The notes under the pieces are model-generated. The model did no database searches and was not told the origin of the DNA. It was given only the letters and a program-made list of their open reading frames with translations. A stretch of 51,250 nucleotides of DNA, from the NCBI GenBank assembly GCA_964588705.1, contig CAZPQV010000008.1, forward strand, positions 1 through 51,250. The letters run 5' to 3'. Both the position numbers and the translations under genes were made by a program. Below, in pieces: positions 43,811 through 51,195 of this stretch (the first letter of the stretch is position 1; every line of letters starts with the position of its first letter). This DNA is from CAZPQV01 sp964588705 (GTDB lineage Bacteria > Bacteroidota > Bacteroidia > Flavobacteriales > Weeksellaceae).

Positions 43811-44800
43811 ATGAAAATACTCTACGCAATACAGGGAACGGGAAACGGGCACGTAAGCCGCGCGCGCGAAATCATACCGCATCTGAAGAGACACGGCGAA
43901 GTCGATTTGCTGATCAGCGGAACCCAAGCAGAAGTTGGTTTGGAAGATCCCGTGAAATACCGTTTTCATGGTTTTGGGTTTGTTTTTGGTGAAAAGGGTG
44001 GTGTTGATTTTCTCAAAACCTGGAAGCAATTCAATATCATTCAGTTCATTAAAGACTGCAAAAATTTACCGGTGCACAATTACGATCTAGTGATTAACGA
44101 TTTTGAACCGGTTTGTGCCTGGAGCTGCAAATTCAAAGGGAAGAAAAATGTTTCGCTGAGCCATCAGTCAGCGTATGTTTCCAATAAAACACCACAACTG
44201 AAAGGATTTCATTGGGGAAAAATTATTATGAATAATTATGCACCTACGAATGCGCATGTTGCTTTCCATTTCGAAAGATATGATAATTTTATCAATACTC
44301 CGGTGATTCGTTCGGAAATCAGAAATTTAAAAACGGAAAACCTCGGACATTATACGGTTTATCTTCCGGCTTATTCGGATGAATTTATTATCAGTCAGAT
44401 TAATAAATTTCCCAATACCAAATGGGAGATTTTCTCCAAACATTCAAAAAATCATTATTTAAAAGATAATGCTGAAATTTTTCCGGTCAATAACGAAAAG
44501 TTTCAGAAATCTCTAGCAAGTTGTAATGGATTATTGACAGGCGGCGGTTTTGAAGGTCCTGCCGAAGCTTTATTTTTAAAGAAAAAAGTACTTTCAGTTC
44601 CAATGAAGAACCAGTACGAACAGCAGTGCAATTCGCTTGCTTTGGAGAAACTTGGCCTTCCCGTGATCTGGAAGGAATCAGAATTTCCCACAAAACTGAA
44701 ATCCTGGGTTAAAAATGATCAGATTATAGAAGTTTATTTTCCAGATGAGACCGCTCAAATCATTGATAATCTGATTTCTAAATACTCAAATAAACTTTAA
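43811..44800 (+). CDS. Glycosyltransferase, MurG/GT28-like fold
   Basis: Probable sugar transferase, 329 residues, cytoplasmic, no signal or membrane segment. The opening KILYAIQGTGNGHVSRAREI carries the Gly-rich GxGNGHxxR loop of GT-B enzymes of this group; SLSHQSAYVS lies mid-protein; the C-terminal half has LTGGGFEGPAEALFLKKKVL and PMKNQYEQQCNSLALEKLG, the nucleotide-sugar-binding motif. Donor and acceptor are unknown. It sits between the secreted-protein genes but has no shared promoter element; the Spy-like gene follows after 83 bp. Confidence 0.82.
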   Translation: MKILYAIQGTGNGHVSRAREIIPHLKRHGEVDLLISGTQAEVGLEDPVKYRFHGFGFVFGEKGGVDFLKTWKQFNIIQFIKDCKNLPVHNYDLVINDFEPVCAWSCKFKGKKNVSLSHQSAYVSNKTPQLKGFHWGKIIMNNYAPTNAHVAFHFERYDNFINTPVIRSEIRNLKTENLGHYTVYLPAYSDEFIISQINKFPNTKWEIFSKHSKNHYLKDNAEIFPVNNEKFQKSLASCNGLLTGGGFEGPAEALFLKKKVLSVPMKNQYEQQCNSLALEKLGLPVIWKESEFPTKLKSWVKNDQIIEVYFPDETAQIIDNLISKYSNKL

Positions 44801-44823
44801 CAAAATTTATGATTTCTGAGTTT

Positions 44824-44850
44824 AACTTTACTTGTCGTTTTCTATCAAAG
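44824..44850 (+). promoter_or_regulatory. Candidate ECF (sigma-E-like) promoter AACTT-N16-TCAAAG
   Basis: AACTT (44824-44828), 16 nt, TCAAAG (44845-44850), 33 nt before the ATG at 44884. The match to 41616-41642 goes on downstream: ATCAAAGAA, one variable base, TAGA, three variable bases, CAGA. Confidence 0.5.
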
Positions 44851-44883
44851 AAATAGAAAACAGAATAAGTAAATCTAAATAAT

Positions 44884-45360
44884 ATGAAAAAATTACTATT
44901 AGTGGCAGTACTGGGATTTGGAGCATTTGCAATGGCGCAACAGACTCAAATGCCGGCTAAAAAAGACCCACAGGAAAGAAAAGCGATGATGGAGCAGAAA
45001 AGAGCAGAACATATGGCTCAGATGCAAAAGGACCTAAACTTATCGCAGGCACAGACAGAACAGTTGAAAGCCATCCACGAAAAGTATCGGGCAAAACGTG
45101 AGCAGGAAAGAATGCAGGATCAGGCGCTTAGAAAGCAAAGAATGGAAGGTTATAAAAAGGATAAGCAGCAGATGGACGATGAAATGAGAAAAATCCTAAC
45201 TCCTGAACAGTATGCAAAATGGCAAACTAAAAAACAGGAGAATATGCAGAAGCATATGCAGAAAAGAAACCAAAGAGTAATGGAAAGCTCTAAAGGACAC
45301 AAAATGCAAAAACAAGGCATGCAGGGCAAAAGAATGATGAACAGGCCTGCTGTAAAATAA
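44884..45360 (+). CDS. Spy/CpxP-like (DUF4890-type) periplasmic protein
   Basis: Likely periplasmic chaperone-like or stress-sensing protein. 158 residues: signal peptide MKKLLLVAVLGFGAFAMAQ, then a nearly all-helical, Lys/Gln/Met-rich body. Two LTxxQ-like half motifs are visible: LNLSQAQTEQLKAIHEKY (~55) and ILTPEQYAKWQTKKQ (~105). The tail is basic and Met-rich (GHKMQKQGMQGKRMMNR). The helical charge pattern and repeats are those of the Spy/CpxP group; the exact domain label is uncertain. Upstream it has the same sigma-E-like element as the 41689 gene; downstream a strong terminator. Confidence 0.78.
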   Translation: MKKLLLVAVLGFGAFAMAQQTQMPAKKDPQERKAMMEQKRAEHMAQMQKDLNLSQAQTEQLKAIHEKYRAKREQERMQDQALRKQRMEGYKKDKQQMDDEMRKILTPEQYAKWQTKKQENMQKHMQKRNQRVMESSKGHKMQKQGMQGKRMMNRPAVK

Positions 45361-45420
45361 ATATAAAAGAAGAGCAACCTTTGCTTACTTAAGTTCATAA
45401 TTTTATTTTTTTAATGGTTC

Positions 45421-45448
45421 GGGCGGAAATTTATTTCCGCCCTTTTTT
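45421..45448 (+). terminator. Terminator of the Spy-like gene
   Basis: Perfect 9-bp stem GGGCGGAAA (45421-45429) / TTTCCGCCC (45434-45442), then six T. Confidence 0.93.
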
Positions 45449-45500
45449 GTTTTTTTATTTTGCCGAAAAATGGTATCTTTCAGATTGTAAATTATAGATT

Positions 45501-46010
45501 ATGGTAAGTAAGAAAATTGCGAAATTAATGAACGAGCAAATCGCGAAAGAGCAGTTTGCAGCACAATATTATCTGGCAATGTCGGCTTGGTTTGCCGCAA
45601 GAGATTTGGAGGGAATTGCTAATTATTTTAGAGTTCAGTACAAAGAAGAACTGATGCACGCTGAGAAAATATTCGATTATCTTTCCGATGTTGGCGCAGA
45701 TATCGTGGTAAGTGGAATCGATAAACCGGAGAGTAAATTCGAAAGCGAAACCGATGTTTTCGAAAAAGCACTAGCGCACGAAAAAGTAGTTACAAAAAGT
45801 ATTTTTGCAATTGTAAAAGCGGCGAACGACGAAGGTGATTTTGCAACAACCTCATTTCTGCAATGGTTCATCAACGAGCAGGTAGAAGAAGAATCTTCGG
45901 CTTCTCTTTTAGTTTCTAAAATTAAAATGGTGAAGGACAATCCATCAGCATTATACCTTTTCGATCAGGAATTGGGACAAAGGGTTTTTGATCCGGCTGC
46001 AGAACAGTAA
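45501..46010 (+). CDS. ftnA: Non-haem ferritin
   Basis: Stores iron in a 24-subunit cage and oxidises Fe(II). 169 residues, four-helix bundle. Ferroxidase residues fall at canonical FtnA positions: Glu17 (IAKEQFAAQYY, with Tyr24), Glu50 and His53 (KEELMHAEK); ATTSFLQWFINEQVEEE is the later helix. No haem-ligand Met of bacterioferritin is evident. It has its own terminator; the -7 region at 45474-45481 (TATCTTTC) misses one base of the consensus. No iron-box was recognised. Confidence 0.95.
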   Translation: MVSKKIAKLMNEQIAKEQFAAQYYLAMSAWFAARDLEGIANYFRVQYKEELMHAEKIFDYLSDVGADIVVSGIDKPESKFESETDVFEKALAHEKVVTKSIFAIVKAANDEGDFATTSFLQWFINEQVEEESSASLLVSKIKMVKDNPSALYLFDQELGQRVFDPAAEQ

Positions 46011-46015
46011 ATAAT

Positions 46016-46044
46016 AAAAAGCTCCGAATTTCGGAGCTTTTTTA
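46016..46044. terminator. Bidirectional terminator between ftnA and the addA-like gene
   Basis: GCTCCGAA (46021-46028) and TTCGGAGC (46030-46037) flanked by an A run on the left and a T run on the right. Confidence 0.9.
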
Positions 46045-46062
46045 TATCAATTCGACAAGTTT

Positions 46063-49000
46063 TTAAACGTAGATAATCTCCGTTCCCGCAACTTTTCTAC
46101 CGGTTTTTTCCATTATTTCACGGTAGGTTTCAACCTGTTTTTCGTATTTCTCGTGTTCGGCTCCGGTTTTAAAATCGATGATGATGAGTCCGTTTTCGGT
46201 TTGCACCATTCTGTCCGGACGGAATATTTCGGTTTCGCCATTTTCAGAAATCATGATTTCTTTTTCATTGATCACCGAGAGATTTTCATCAAAATATTTT
46301 GAATAGTTTTCGTCGCGAATGACGTTCAGAATTCTATCAACAATTTCTACTTTTTCAGTTTCGGTAATGGTTCCTTCAAGAATATACTGCTGAAGCACAA
46401 AATCAATATCCTTTTCCGAGTTTATTTTTTCTAAAATCTCATGCACAAAAATCCCAATTCGTACCGATTCTTTCGTGTTCTGATAGCTTTTAGAAGGTGT
46501 TGCAATTCTGATGTTTTCTTTTGCTTCCGGAGCTTTCGAAAGCGATTGAATATCCATCGTTTCCTTTTTCTTTTCGTCTTCTTTTTCCTTCTCTTTTATA
46601 ATTTTTCTGAATGAACCGTCCACTTCCGGATAGATATCGAATTCATCAAGATTCTCAGGGTTTTTAGTCTGTATAAAATCAAATATTTCGAGATTGTTCG
46701 ATTCAGGTTTACTTGGTCGCTGAATGTATAGAAACAGCTGTTCCACAGGTCGCGTCGTTGCAACATATTGTATGCAGAAACGGTCGATTTTATTTTTATA
46801 AGTATTCTCTTCATTAAAGACGGCAAGGTTATCATCAAGGTTTGCAATATCTTTATTAAAAGCTCTGATGTTTACAGATTTCAGTTCATCAAATCCTTCC
46901 AGATTAAACCACTCATTAAATTTTGCATCTTTATGGGCATTTTTCATCGGCAGGAACACGACAGGAAACTCCAGACCTTTTGCGGCGTGAATCGTCATCA
47001 TATTGATGGCGTCTACATTTTCGCTCGCCTGAATTGATTCGTCATGCGCCTCTTCGTCCCAGAATTTAATAAAATCTTTTACCGTCATTCCGGCATTTTG
47101 AGTGAAGTTGTACAGGTTCTCCAGGAAGTTGAGCAGGAAATCAGTTTCTTTACCTTCTACAGCAAATTCATGTACGAAATATTCGATATAATTGTACAGA
47201 TTGAGATTTGGGATGTCCTTTTGGGAGAGCTTTAAACGGTATTTGGTTTCTATAGTTTCAAGCAGTTTTCTGTCATTTTTTATCTCTAAAAGTTCTAAAA
47301 TATCCTTCGAGAAATCCAAAATTTCAATTCTTCCAAGTTTATTCAGATAGTAAAGTGCTTTAATGATAAACTGACGGTTTTTTGGCTGAACTTCCCATTT
47401 AAGAAATTCAATTAGTGCTTTTAGAGTATTGGATAAATCGAGTGTAAGTCCCTTTTCGGAAATGGTTTTTATATAATCTTCTTTGCCGAAATAATTTACT
47501 TTTTTACTGCCTAAAAGCTGGGAATATTTCTGAATTTCCTTTCCGGTTCTGCAAAGAATGGTGATGTCTGAAAACTTAAAACCATTATCAATACATTCCT
47601 GAATATTCCTGTGCATTTGCTCCGCTGAACTGATGCCGAAATCATCACCTTTCGAGGTATATGGTGACAGGTTTATTTTTACTCTTCCAAGAAATTTTTT
47701 CTGCGGAATCTGTTTGGCTTTTTTCGTGAATAGTTCTTTATGATCTGATGCAAGTCCCGTTGCAATATATTCGTAAAGCTCGTTATTAAACGCTACAATA
47801 TTTATTGCGCTTCGCCAGTTCTCTCCTAAAACTTCTACGTTGACATCTTTTTCATGAAGGATATTCAGCATCAGTTCGCTGTCGCCACCGCGGAAACGGT
47901 AAATGCTTTGCTTAGGATCGCCAACCAAAGTGAATGAATGGCCTTCCGATGAAACCGTATGATCTTTTAGCGGCAGCATATTTTGCCACTGCATTTTCGA
48001 AGTATCCTGAAATTCATCAAAAAAGAAATGCTGGTATCTTGTTCCTATTTTTTCATAAATGAAATTTGAGGGCTCATTTTTCAGATTTTCATTAATTAAA
48101 ACATTGAATTTTGAGAGCAGAACCAAATCGTTTTCTTCTTCGATTTCATTCAGTTTTTCCTGAATTTCTTTATTGATTTTTAACGGAAGTAACTCGGAGA
48201 GAATTTTTGATTTTTTGCTTTCCTGAATATAATGATCAATAATTTGCGCCCGGTTACTAATTAACTCGCTGATAATATTTTCAATAGAATTGATCACAAC
48301 CGGATCTTTTGAGGTCGTAAGCTTTAAATAAGCTTCGACAGATCCGGAAAATGGAAATTTATCTGCCCTTTTATTTATATAAGCCAAATATTTTTTGAAC
48401 CATGCTGCAATTCCATTTGATTTTCCCTGGAAGTCTTCTTCAGATAAGCCGTTGTCAGAAATTAATTTCAGGGACTTTTTTGCGAGCTCAAAAGCTTCTT
48501 TCTTATGTTTTGAAATTTCGTCTCTGAGGATTTTCTTTGCCTTTTCATAAGCTTCCCAATCAAAATCTGCATTGCTTTTCAGCTCCTCGTAATGGATGTC
48601 GCTTACAAACTGTTTGGCTTTATTATAAAGTGATTTATTGATGCTGATACGTTCATCGTTATCAAGATTATAATTTACAAAATCCATAAAAGCGTCAGAA
48701 ATCAAATCGTTTCCGCCAATTTCATCCAGCATTTTATCTACGGCTTCAATCAGAAAAGGTTCGCTTTGTATTTCGAGATTAAACTGGTGTGCCAATCCCA
48801 ATTCATAAGAAAAACTTCGCACCAATCTTGCGTTGAATTTATCAATCGTTCCGATATTTAAAGTGGAGTAGTTGTGCAGAATATAATCCAAAACTTTCTG
48901 CGAACGCTCGTGCAAATCTTTCATCGTAACACGAATGTTCTGATCCTGTAAAGCTTCCTTAATTTTTTTTAAATCCTCATTCTCCTCATAATTTGGTTTT

Positions 49001-49203
49001 GTGAAATCTTTCAACCATTTCAGAATTCTTTCCTTCATTTCGTTGGCGGCTTTATTGGTGAAGGTAAGCGCCAGAATATGTTTTATAGCATCGTGCTGCT
49101 TTTCGTAGCGAAGACAAATCATCAGAACTCTCTGTACTAGTGTATAAGTCTTTCCGGAGCCTGCAGAAGCATTGATAGCGGTATATTGTTTTGAGTTTTC
49201 CAT
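46063..49203 (-). CDS. UvrD-family helicase-nuclease, AddA/RecB-like
   Basis: Probable helicase-nuclease subunit that processes double-strand DNA ends for recombination. 1046 residues. Helicase motifs: ASAGSGKTYTLVQR (Walker A, Lys18), LALTFTNKAANEMKERI, FFDEFQDTSKMQW (Walker B), LVGDPKQSIYRFRGGD, MTIHAAKGLEFPVVFLP and VATTRPVEQLFLYI. The C-terminal ~200 residues form a PD-(D/E)xK nuclease with FRPDRMV and IIIDFKTGAEHEKYEKQV, catalytic residues in place. An AddB/RexB-like partner would be expected but is not in the window. The gene stands alone on the reverse strand, convergent with ftnA. Confidence 0.88.
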   Translation of the reverse strand: MENSKQYTAINASAGSGKTYTLVQRVLMICLRYEKQHDAIKHILALTFTNKAANEMKERILKWLKDFTKPNYEENEDLKKIKEALQDQNIRVTMKDLHERSQKVLDYILHNYSTLNIGTIDKFNARLVRSFSYELGLAHQFNLEIQSEPFLIEAVDKMLDEIGGNDLISDAFMDFVNYNLDNDERISINKSLYNKAKQFVSDIHYEELKSNADFDWEAYEKAKKILRDEISKHKKEAFELAKKSLKLISDNGLSEEDFQGKSNGIAAWFKKYLAYINKRADKFPFSGSVEAYLKLTTSKDPVVINSIENIISELISNRAQIIDHYIQESKKSKILSELLPLKINKEIQEKLNEIEEENDLVLLSKFNVLINENLKNEPSNFIYEKIGTRYQHFFFDEFQDTSKMQWQNMLPLKDHTVSSEGHSFTLVGDPKQSIYRFRGGDSELMLNILHEKDVNVEVLGENWRSAINIVAFNNELYEYIATGLASDHKELFTKKAKQIPQKKFLGRVKINLSPYTSKGDDFGISSAEQMHRNIQECIDNGFKFSDITILCRTGKEIQKYSQLLGSKKVNYFGKEDYIKTISEKGLTLDLSNTLKALIEFLKWEVQPKNRQFIIKALYYLNKLGRIEILDFSKDILELLEIKNDRKLLETIETKYRLKLSQKDIPNLNLYNYIEYFVHEFAVEGKETDFLLNFLENLYNFTQNAGMTVKDFIKFWDEEAHDESIQASENVDAINMMTIHAAKGLEFPVVFLPMKNAHKDAKFNEWFNLEGFDELKSVNIRAFNKDIANLDDNLAVFNEENTYKNKIDRFCIQYVATTRPVEQLFLYIQRPSKPESNNLEIFDFIQTKNPENLDEFDIYPEVDGSFRKIIKEKEKEDEKKKETMDIQSLSKAPEAKENIRIATPSKSYQNTKESVRIGIFVHEILEKINSEKDIDFVLQQYILEGTITETEKVEIVDRILNVIRDENYSKYFDENLSVINEKEIMISENGETEIFRPDRMVQTENGLIIIDFKTGAEHEKYEKQVETYREIMEKTGRKVAGTEIIYV

Positions 49204-49227
49204 AGTTAACGCAAATTAGTGAAAATT

Positions 49228-49351
49228 GCGGGATGTTGGGTGATGGATGTCAGATGTATTTTAATATTTTTATAAAATTATTATATGTTGAGGAGTTCCC
49301 TATTAATTGGCTATTCAAAACTTCCAGCATCCCGCATCCTGCATCCAGCAT
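49228..49351. repeat. GATGC-type low-complexity repeats between addA-like gene and rpsU
   Basis: GCGGGATGTTGG (49228-49239) and CCAGCATCCCGC (49324-49335) form an inverted pair with one mismatch; both flanks are built from GGATG/GCATC steps (GGGTGATGGATG; GCATCCTGCATCCAGCAT). Confidence 0.7.
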
Positions 49352-49360
49352 TAAAAAATT

Positions 49361-49390
49361 TTGCCAGTATAAAAATTATTTTTATTTTTG
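49361..49390 (+). promoter_or_regulatory. Complete Bacteroidota promoter for rpsU
   Basis: TTG (49361-49363), 19-nt spacer, TATTTTTG (49383-49390), 23 nt before the ATG at 49414. Best consensus match in the window. Confidence 0.7.
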
Positions 49391-49413
49391 CAGTCCAAAA
49401 TGAGATGTAAAAT

Positions 49414-49611
49414 ATGTTAATAATTCCAGTAAAAGACGGAGAGTCTATCGACAGAGCGCTTAAGAGATACAAAAGAAAATTTGATAAAACTGGTGTTGTA
49501 CGTTCGCTAAGATCAAGACAACAGTTCGTAAAACCTTCTGTAACTAAAAGAGCTAAAATAGCAAAAGCAGCTCATAAACAAAGAGAAGCGAGCAGAGAAG
49601 AGCAGGCATAA
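49414..49611 (+). CDS. rpsU: 30S ribosomal protein S21
   Basis: Basic 65-residue protein of the 30S platform, near the anti-Shine-Dalgarno region. MLIIPVKDGESIDRALKRYK and KFDKTGVVRSLRSRQQFVKP are clear S21. It has a strong promoter and a hairpin after its stop; xerC follows. Confidence 0.97.
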   Translation: MLIIPVKDGESIDRALKRYKRKFDKTGVVRSLRSRQQFVKPSVTKRAKIAKAAHKQREASREEQA

Positions 49612-49636
49612 GCCGTCTTTTTGATCAACTTATACT

Positions 49637-49677
49637 AAAATCACTTTCTAAATGTTATATTTGGAGAGTGATTTTTT
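49637..49677 (+). terminator. Terminator or attenuator between rpsU and xerC
   Basis: AAAATCACT (49637-49645) and AGTGATTTT are complementary across a ~22-nt imperfect loop, followed by a T run. The longer reading of xerC from 49652 would run through it. Confidence 0.7.
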
Positions 49678-49684
49678 ATTTTCT

Positions 49685-50569
49685 ATGATTGATAAATTTC
49701 TGGAATACGTTGCCGTTGAAAAACGCTACTCTGCACATACCGTAACAAGTTACCGCCGTGATTTGCAGGATTTTCTCAGTTTTGTGATGGAAAGTGAAGG
49801 TCATGACAAGCTTTCGCAGGCCGGAAAAAAAGTGGTGCGCAACTTTATGGTTCATCTTTCTGAAAATAATTTTTCCAAGCGAAGCATCAATCGTAAACTT
49901 TCTACACTTCGCAGTTTTTATCTTTTTCTTTTAAAAATTGGTGAAGTAAAAGTTTCACCGATGGAAAGCATTCAAGCCCTGAAATTTTATGCTGAAAAAC
50001 AAATTCCTTTTTCAAGAGAGGAAATGCTTAATCTTCAGGAAAATCCGGATTATAATTCAGAAGAAAATCTACTGAAAAAACTGATTGTAGAAACGCTTTA
50101 TCAAACCGGAATGCGTAAAGCCGAACTTTGCAATCTTCTGTTCGAAAATGTAGATTTTTCCAAGAAAGAACTGCGCGTTATTGGTAAAGGAAATAAGATG
50201 AGAATCGTTCCTGTGTCCGATGAACTCTTGGCTGAGCTTAAAAAATTTGTAGAAATAAGAACCCCTTTACCGGAATACAGTTCTTATTTCTTTATCAATG
50301 ATAACGGTAAAAAACTGAATGAAAAGTTTGTATATTTAACGGTAAATAACTACCTTAGTATTGTAACTTCGAAGCAGAAAAAAAGCCCTCATATCTTAAG
50401 ACACAGTTTTGCGACTCACGTCCTTGGAAATGGGGCTGAAATTTCTAAAGTGAAGTCTATTTTGGGGCATTCGAGTCTCGCTTCCACGCAAGTGTACACC
50501 AGTGCCAATATCGAACAGCTGAAGAAAGTATTTAACAATGCTCATCCAAGAGCAAAAAAAGAAAAGTAG
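49685..50569 (+). CDS. Tyrosine recombinase XerC/XerD family
   Basis: Site-specific recombinase, probably resolving chromosome dimers at dif. 294 residues from ATG 49685 (MIDKFLEYVAVEKRYS). N-terminal SAM-like core-binding domain (~1-90), catalytic domain (~105-285) with YQTGMRKAELCNL (Arg), HILRHSFATH (His-x-x-Arg), LGHSSLASTQVYT (His and nucleophile Tyr). Bacteroidota often call this xerC next to rpsU and the hpf/tRNA cluster; XerC versus XerD cannot be separated by eye. Confidence 0.92.
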   Translation: MIDKFLEYVAVEKRYSAHTVTSYRRDLQDFLSFVMESEGHDKLSQAGKKVVRNFMVHLSENNFSKRSINRKLSTLRSFYLFLLKIGEVKVSPMESIQALKFYAEKQIPFSREEMLNLQENPDYNSEENLLKKLIVETLYQTGMRKAELCNLLFENVDFSKKELRVIGKGNKMRIVPVSDELLAELKKFVEIRTPLPEYSSYFFINDNGKKLNEKFVYLTVNNYLSIVTSKQKKSPHILRHSFATHVLGNGAEISKVKSILGHSSLASTQVYTSANIEQLKKVFNNAHPRAKKEK

Positions 50570-50614
50570 GAACGGCGCGACCGTTAAATGTTAAATTTTA
50601 AAAAGTATTAAATT

Positions 50615-50905
50615 ATGAAAATTACAGTTCAGGCGATGGGTCTTACCCCGCACCAACCTTTAGAAGAACATATCGATAAAAAAGTAAGCAAACTTGGAAC
50701 ATTTTACGACAAAATTTTGGAGTGCCAGGTGTATTTGAAAGTTGAAAATTCTAATGATAAGGAAAATAAAACTACAGAGATCCGTCTTGTAGTTCCGGGT
50801 GATGATATCGTGGTAAAGAAAACCGCAGGCAGCTTTGAAGAGAGTGTAGACCAATGTGTGGATACTGCTAAAAAGTTGCTAATCAAGAAAAAAGAACTCG
50901 CTTAG
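50615..50905 (+). CDS. hpf: Ribosome hibernation/translation-inhibition factor, short HPF/RaiA type
   Basis: Binds the 30S decoding region and helps store idle ribosomes. 96 residues, beta-alpha-beta-beta-beta-alpha pattern: MKITVQAMGLTPHQPLEEHI, FYDKILECQVYLKVE, TEIRLVVPGDDIVVKKTAGS, FEESVDQCVDTAKKLL. It lacks the C-terminal dimerisation domain of long HPF. 45 bp after xerC. Confidence 0.92.
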   Translation: MKITVQAMGLTPHQPLEEHIDKKVSKLGTFYDKILECQVYLKVENSNDKENKTTEIRLVVPGDDIVVKKTAGSFEESVDQCVDTAKKLLIKKKELA

Positions 50906-50930
50906 AAAAAATAATCAAAAATTTAGCGTT

Positions 50931-50938
50931 TAAATTTG
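50931..50938 (+). promoter_or_regulatory. -7 box (TAAATTTG) ahead of the tRNA cluster
   Basis: Full TAnnTTTG match 68 nt before the tRNA-Thr; candidate promoter of the tRNA (and probably tuf) transcript. Confidence 0.45.
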
Positions 50939-51006
50939 TAGATTTCAAAAAAACAATCTTATATATGCACTAGAAAAAAGAGGAAGCGTTCTTTTGAAAT
51001 CTATTT

Positions 51007-51080
51007 GCCTCCATAGCTCAGTTGGCCAGAGCACGTGATTTGTAATCTCGGGGTCGTGGGTTCGAATCCCTCTTTCGGCT
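51007..51080 (+). tRNA. tRNA-Thr (anticodon TGT), with several mispairs
   Basis: D-arm GCTCAGTTGGCCAGAGC and anticodon loop TTTGTAA are normal, and GGTTCGAATCC is the T-loop. The stems are poor: the acceptor arm GCCTCCA against TTTCGGC pairs at 4 of 7 positions, and the anticodon and T stems each have one T-T mismatch. The 5' half would fit a 3' end TGGAGGC. Either a diverged but used gene, or a damaged or miscalled one. Confidence 0.8.
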
Positions 51081-51104
51081 CTACTGAATTGAATTCGGAA
51101 ACTT

Positions 51105-51184
51105 GGGAGGATCGCATAGCGGCAATTGCGGCGGACTGTAAATCCGCTCCTTCGGGTTCGGTGGTTCGAGTCCACCTCCTCCCA
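51105..51184 (+). tRNA. tRNA-Tyr (anticodon GTA)
   Basis: Acceptor GGGAGGA/TCCTCCC pairs fully; anticodon stem GCGGA/TCCGC with loop CTGTAAA; extended variable arm (TCCTTCGGGTTC) typical of bacterial tRNA-Tyr; T stem GGTGG/CCACC. Confidence 0.95.
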
Positions 51185-51195
51185 CAAATATTTTC

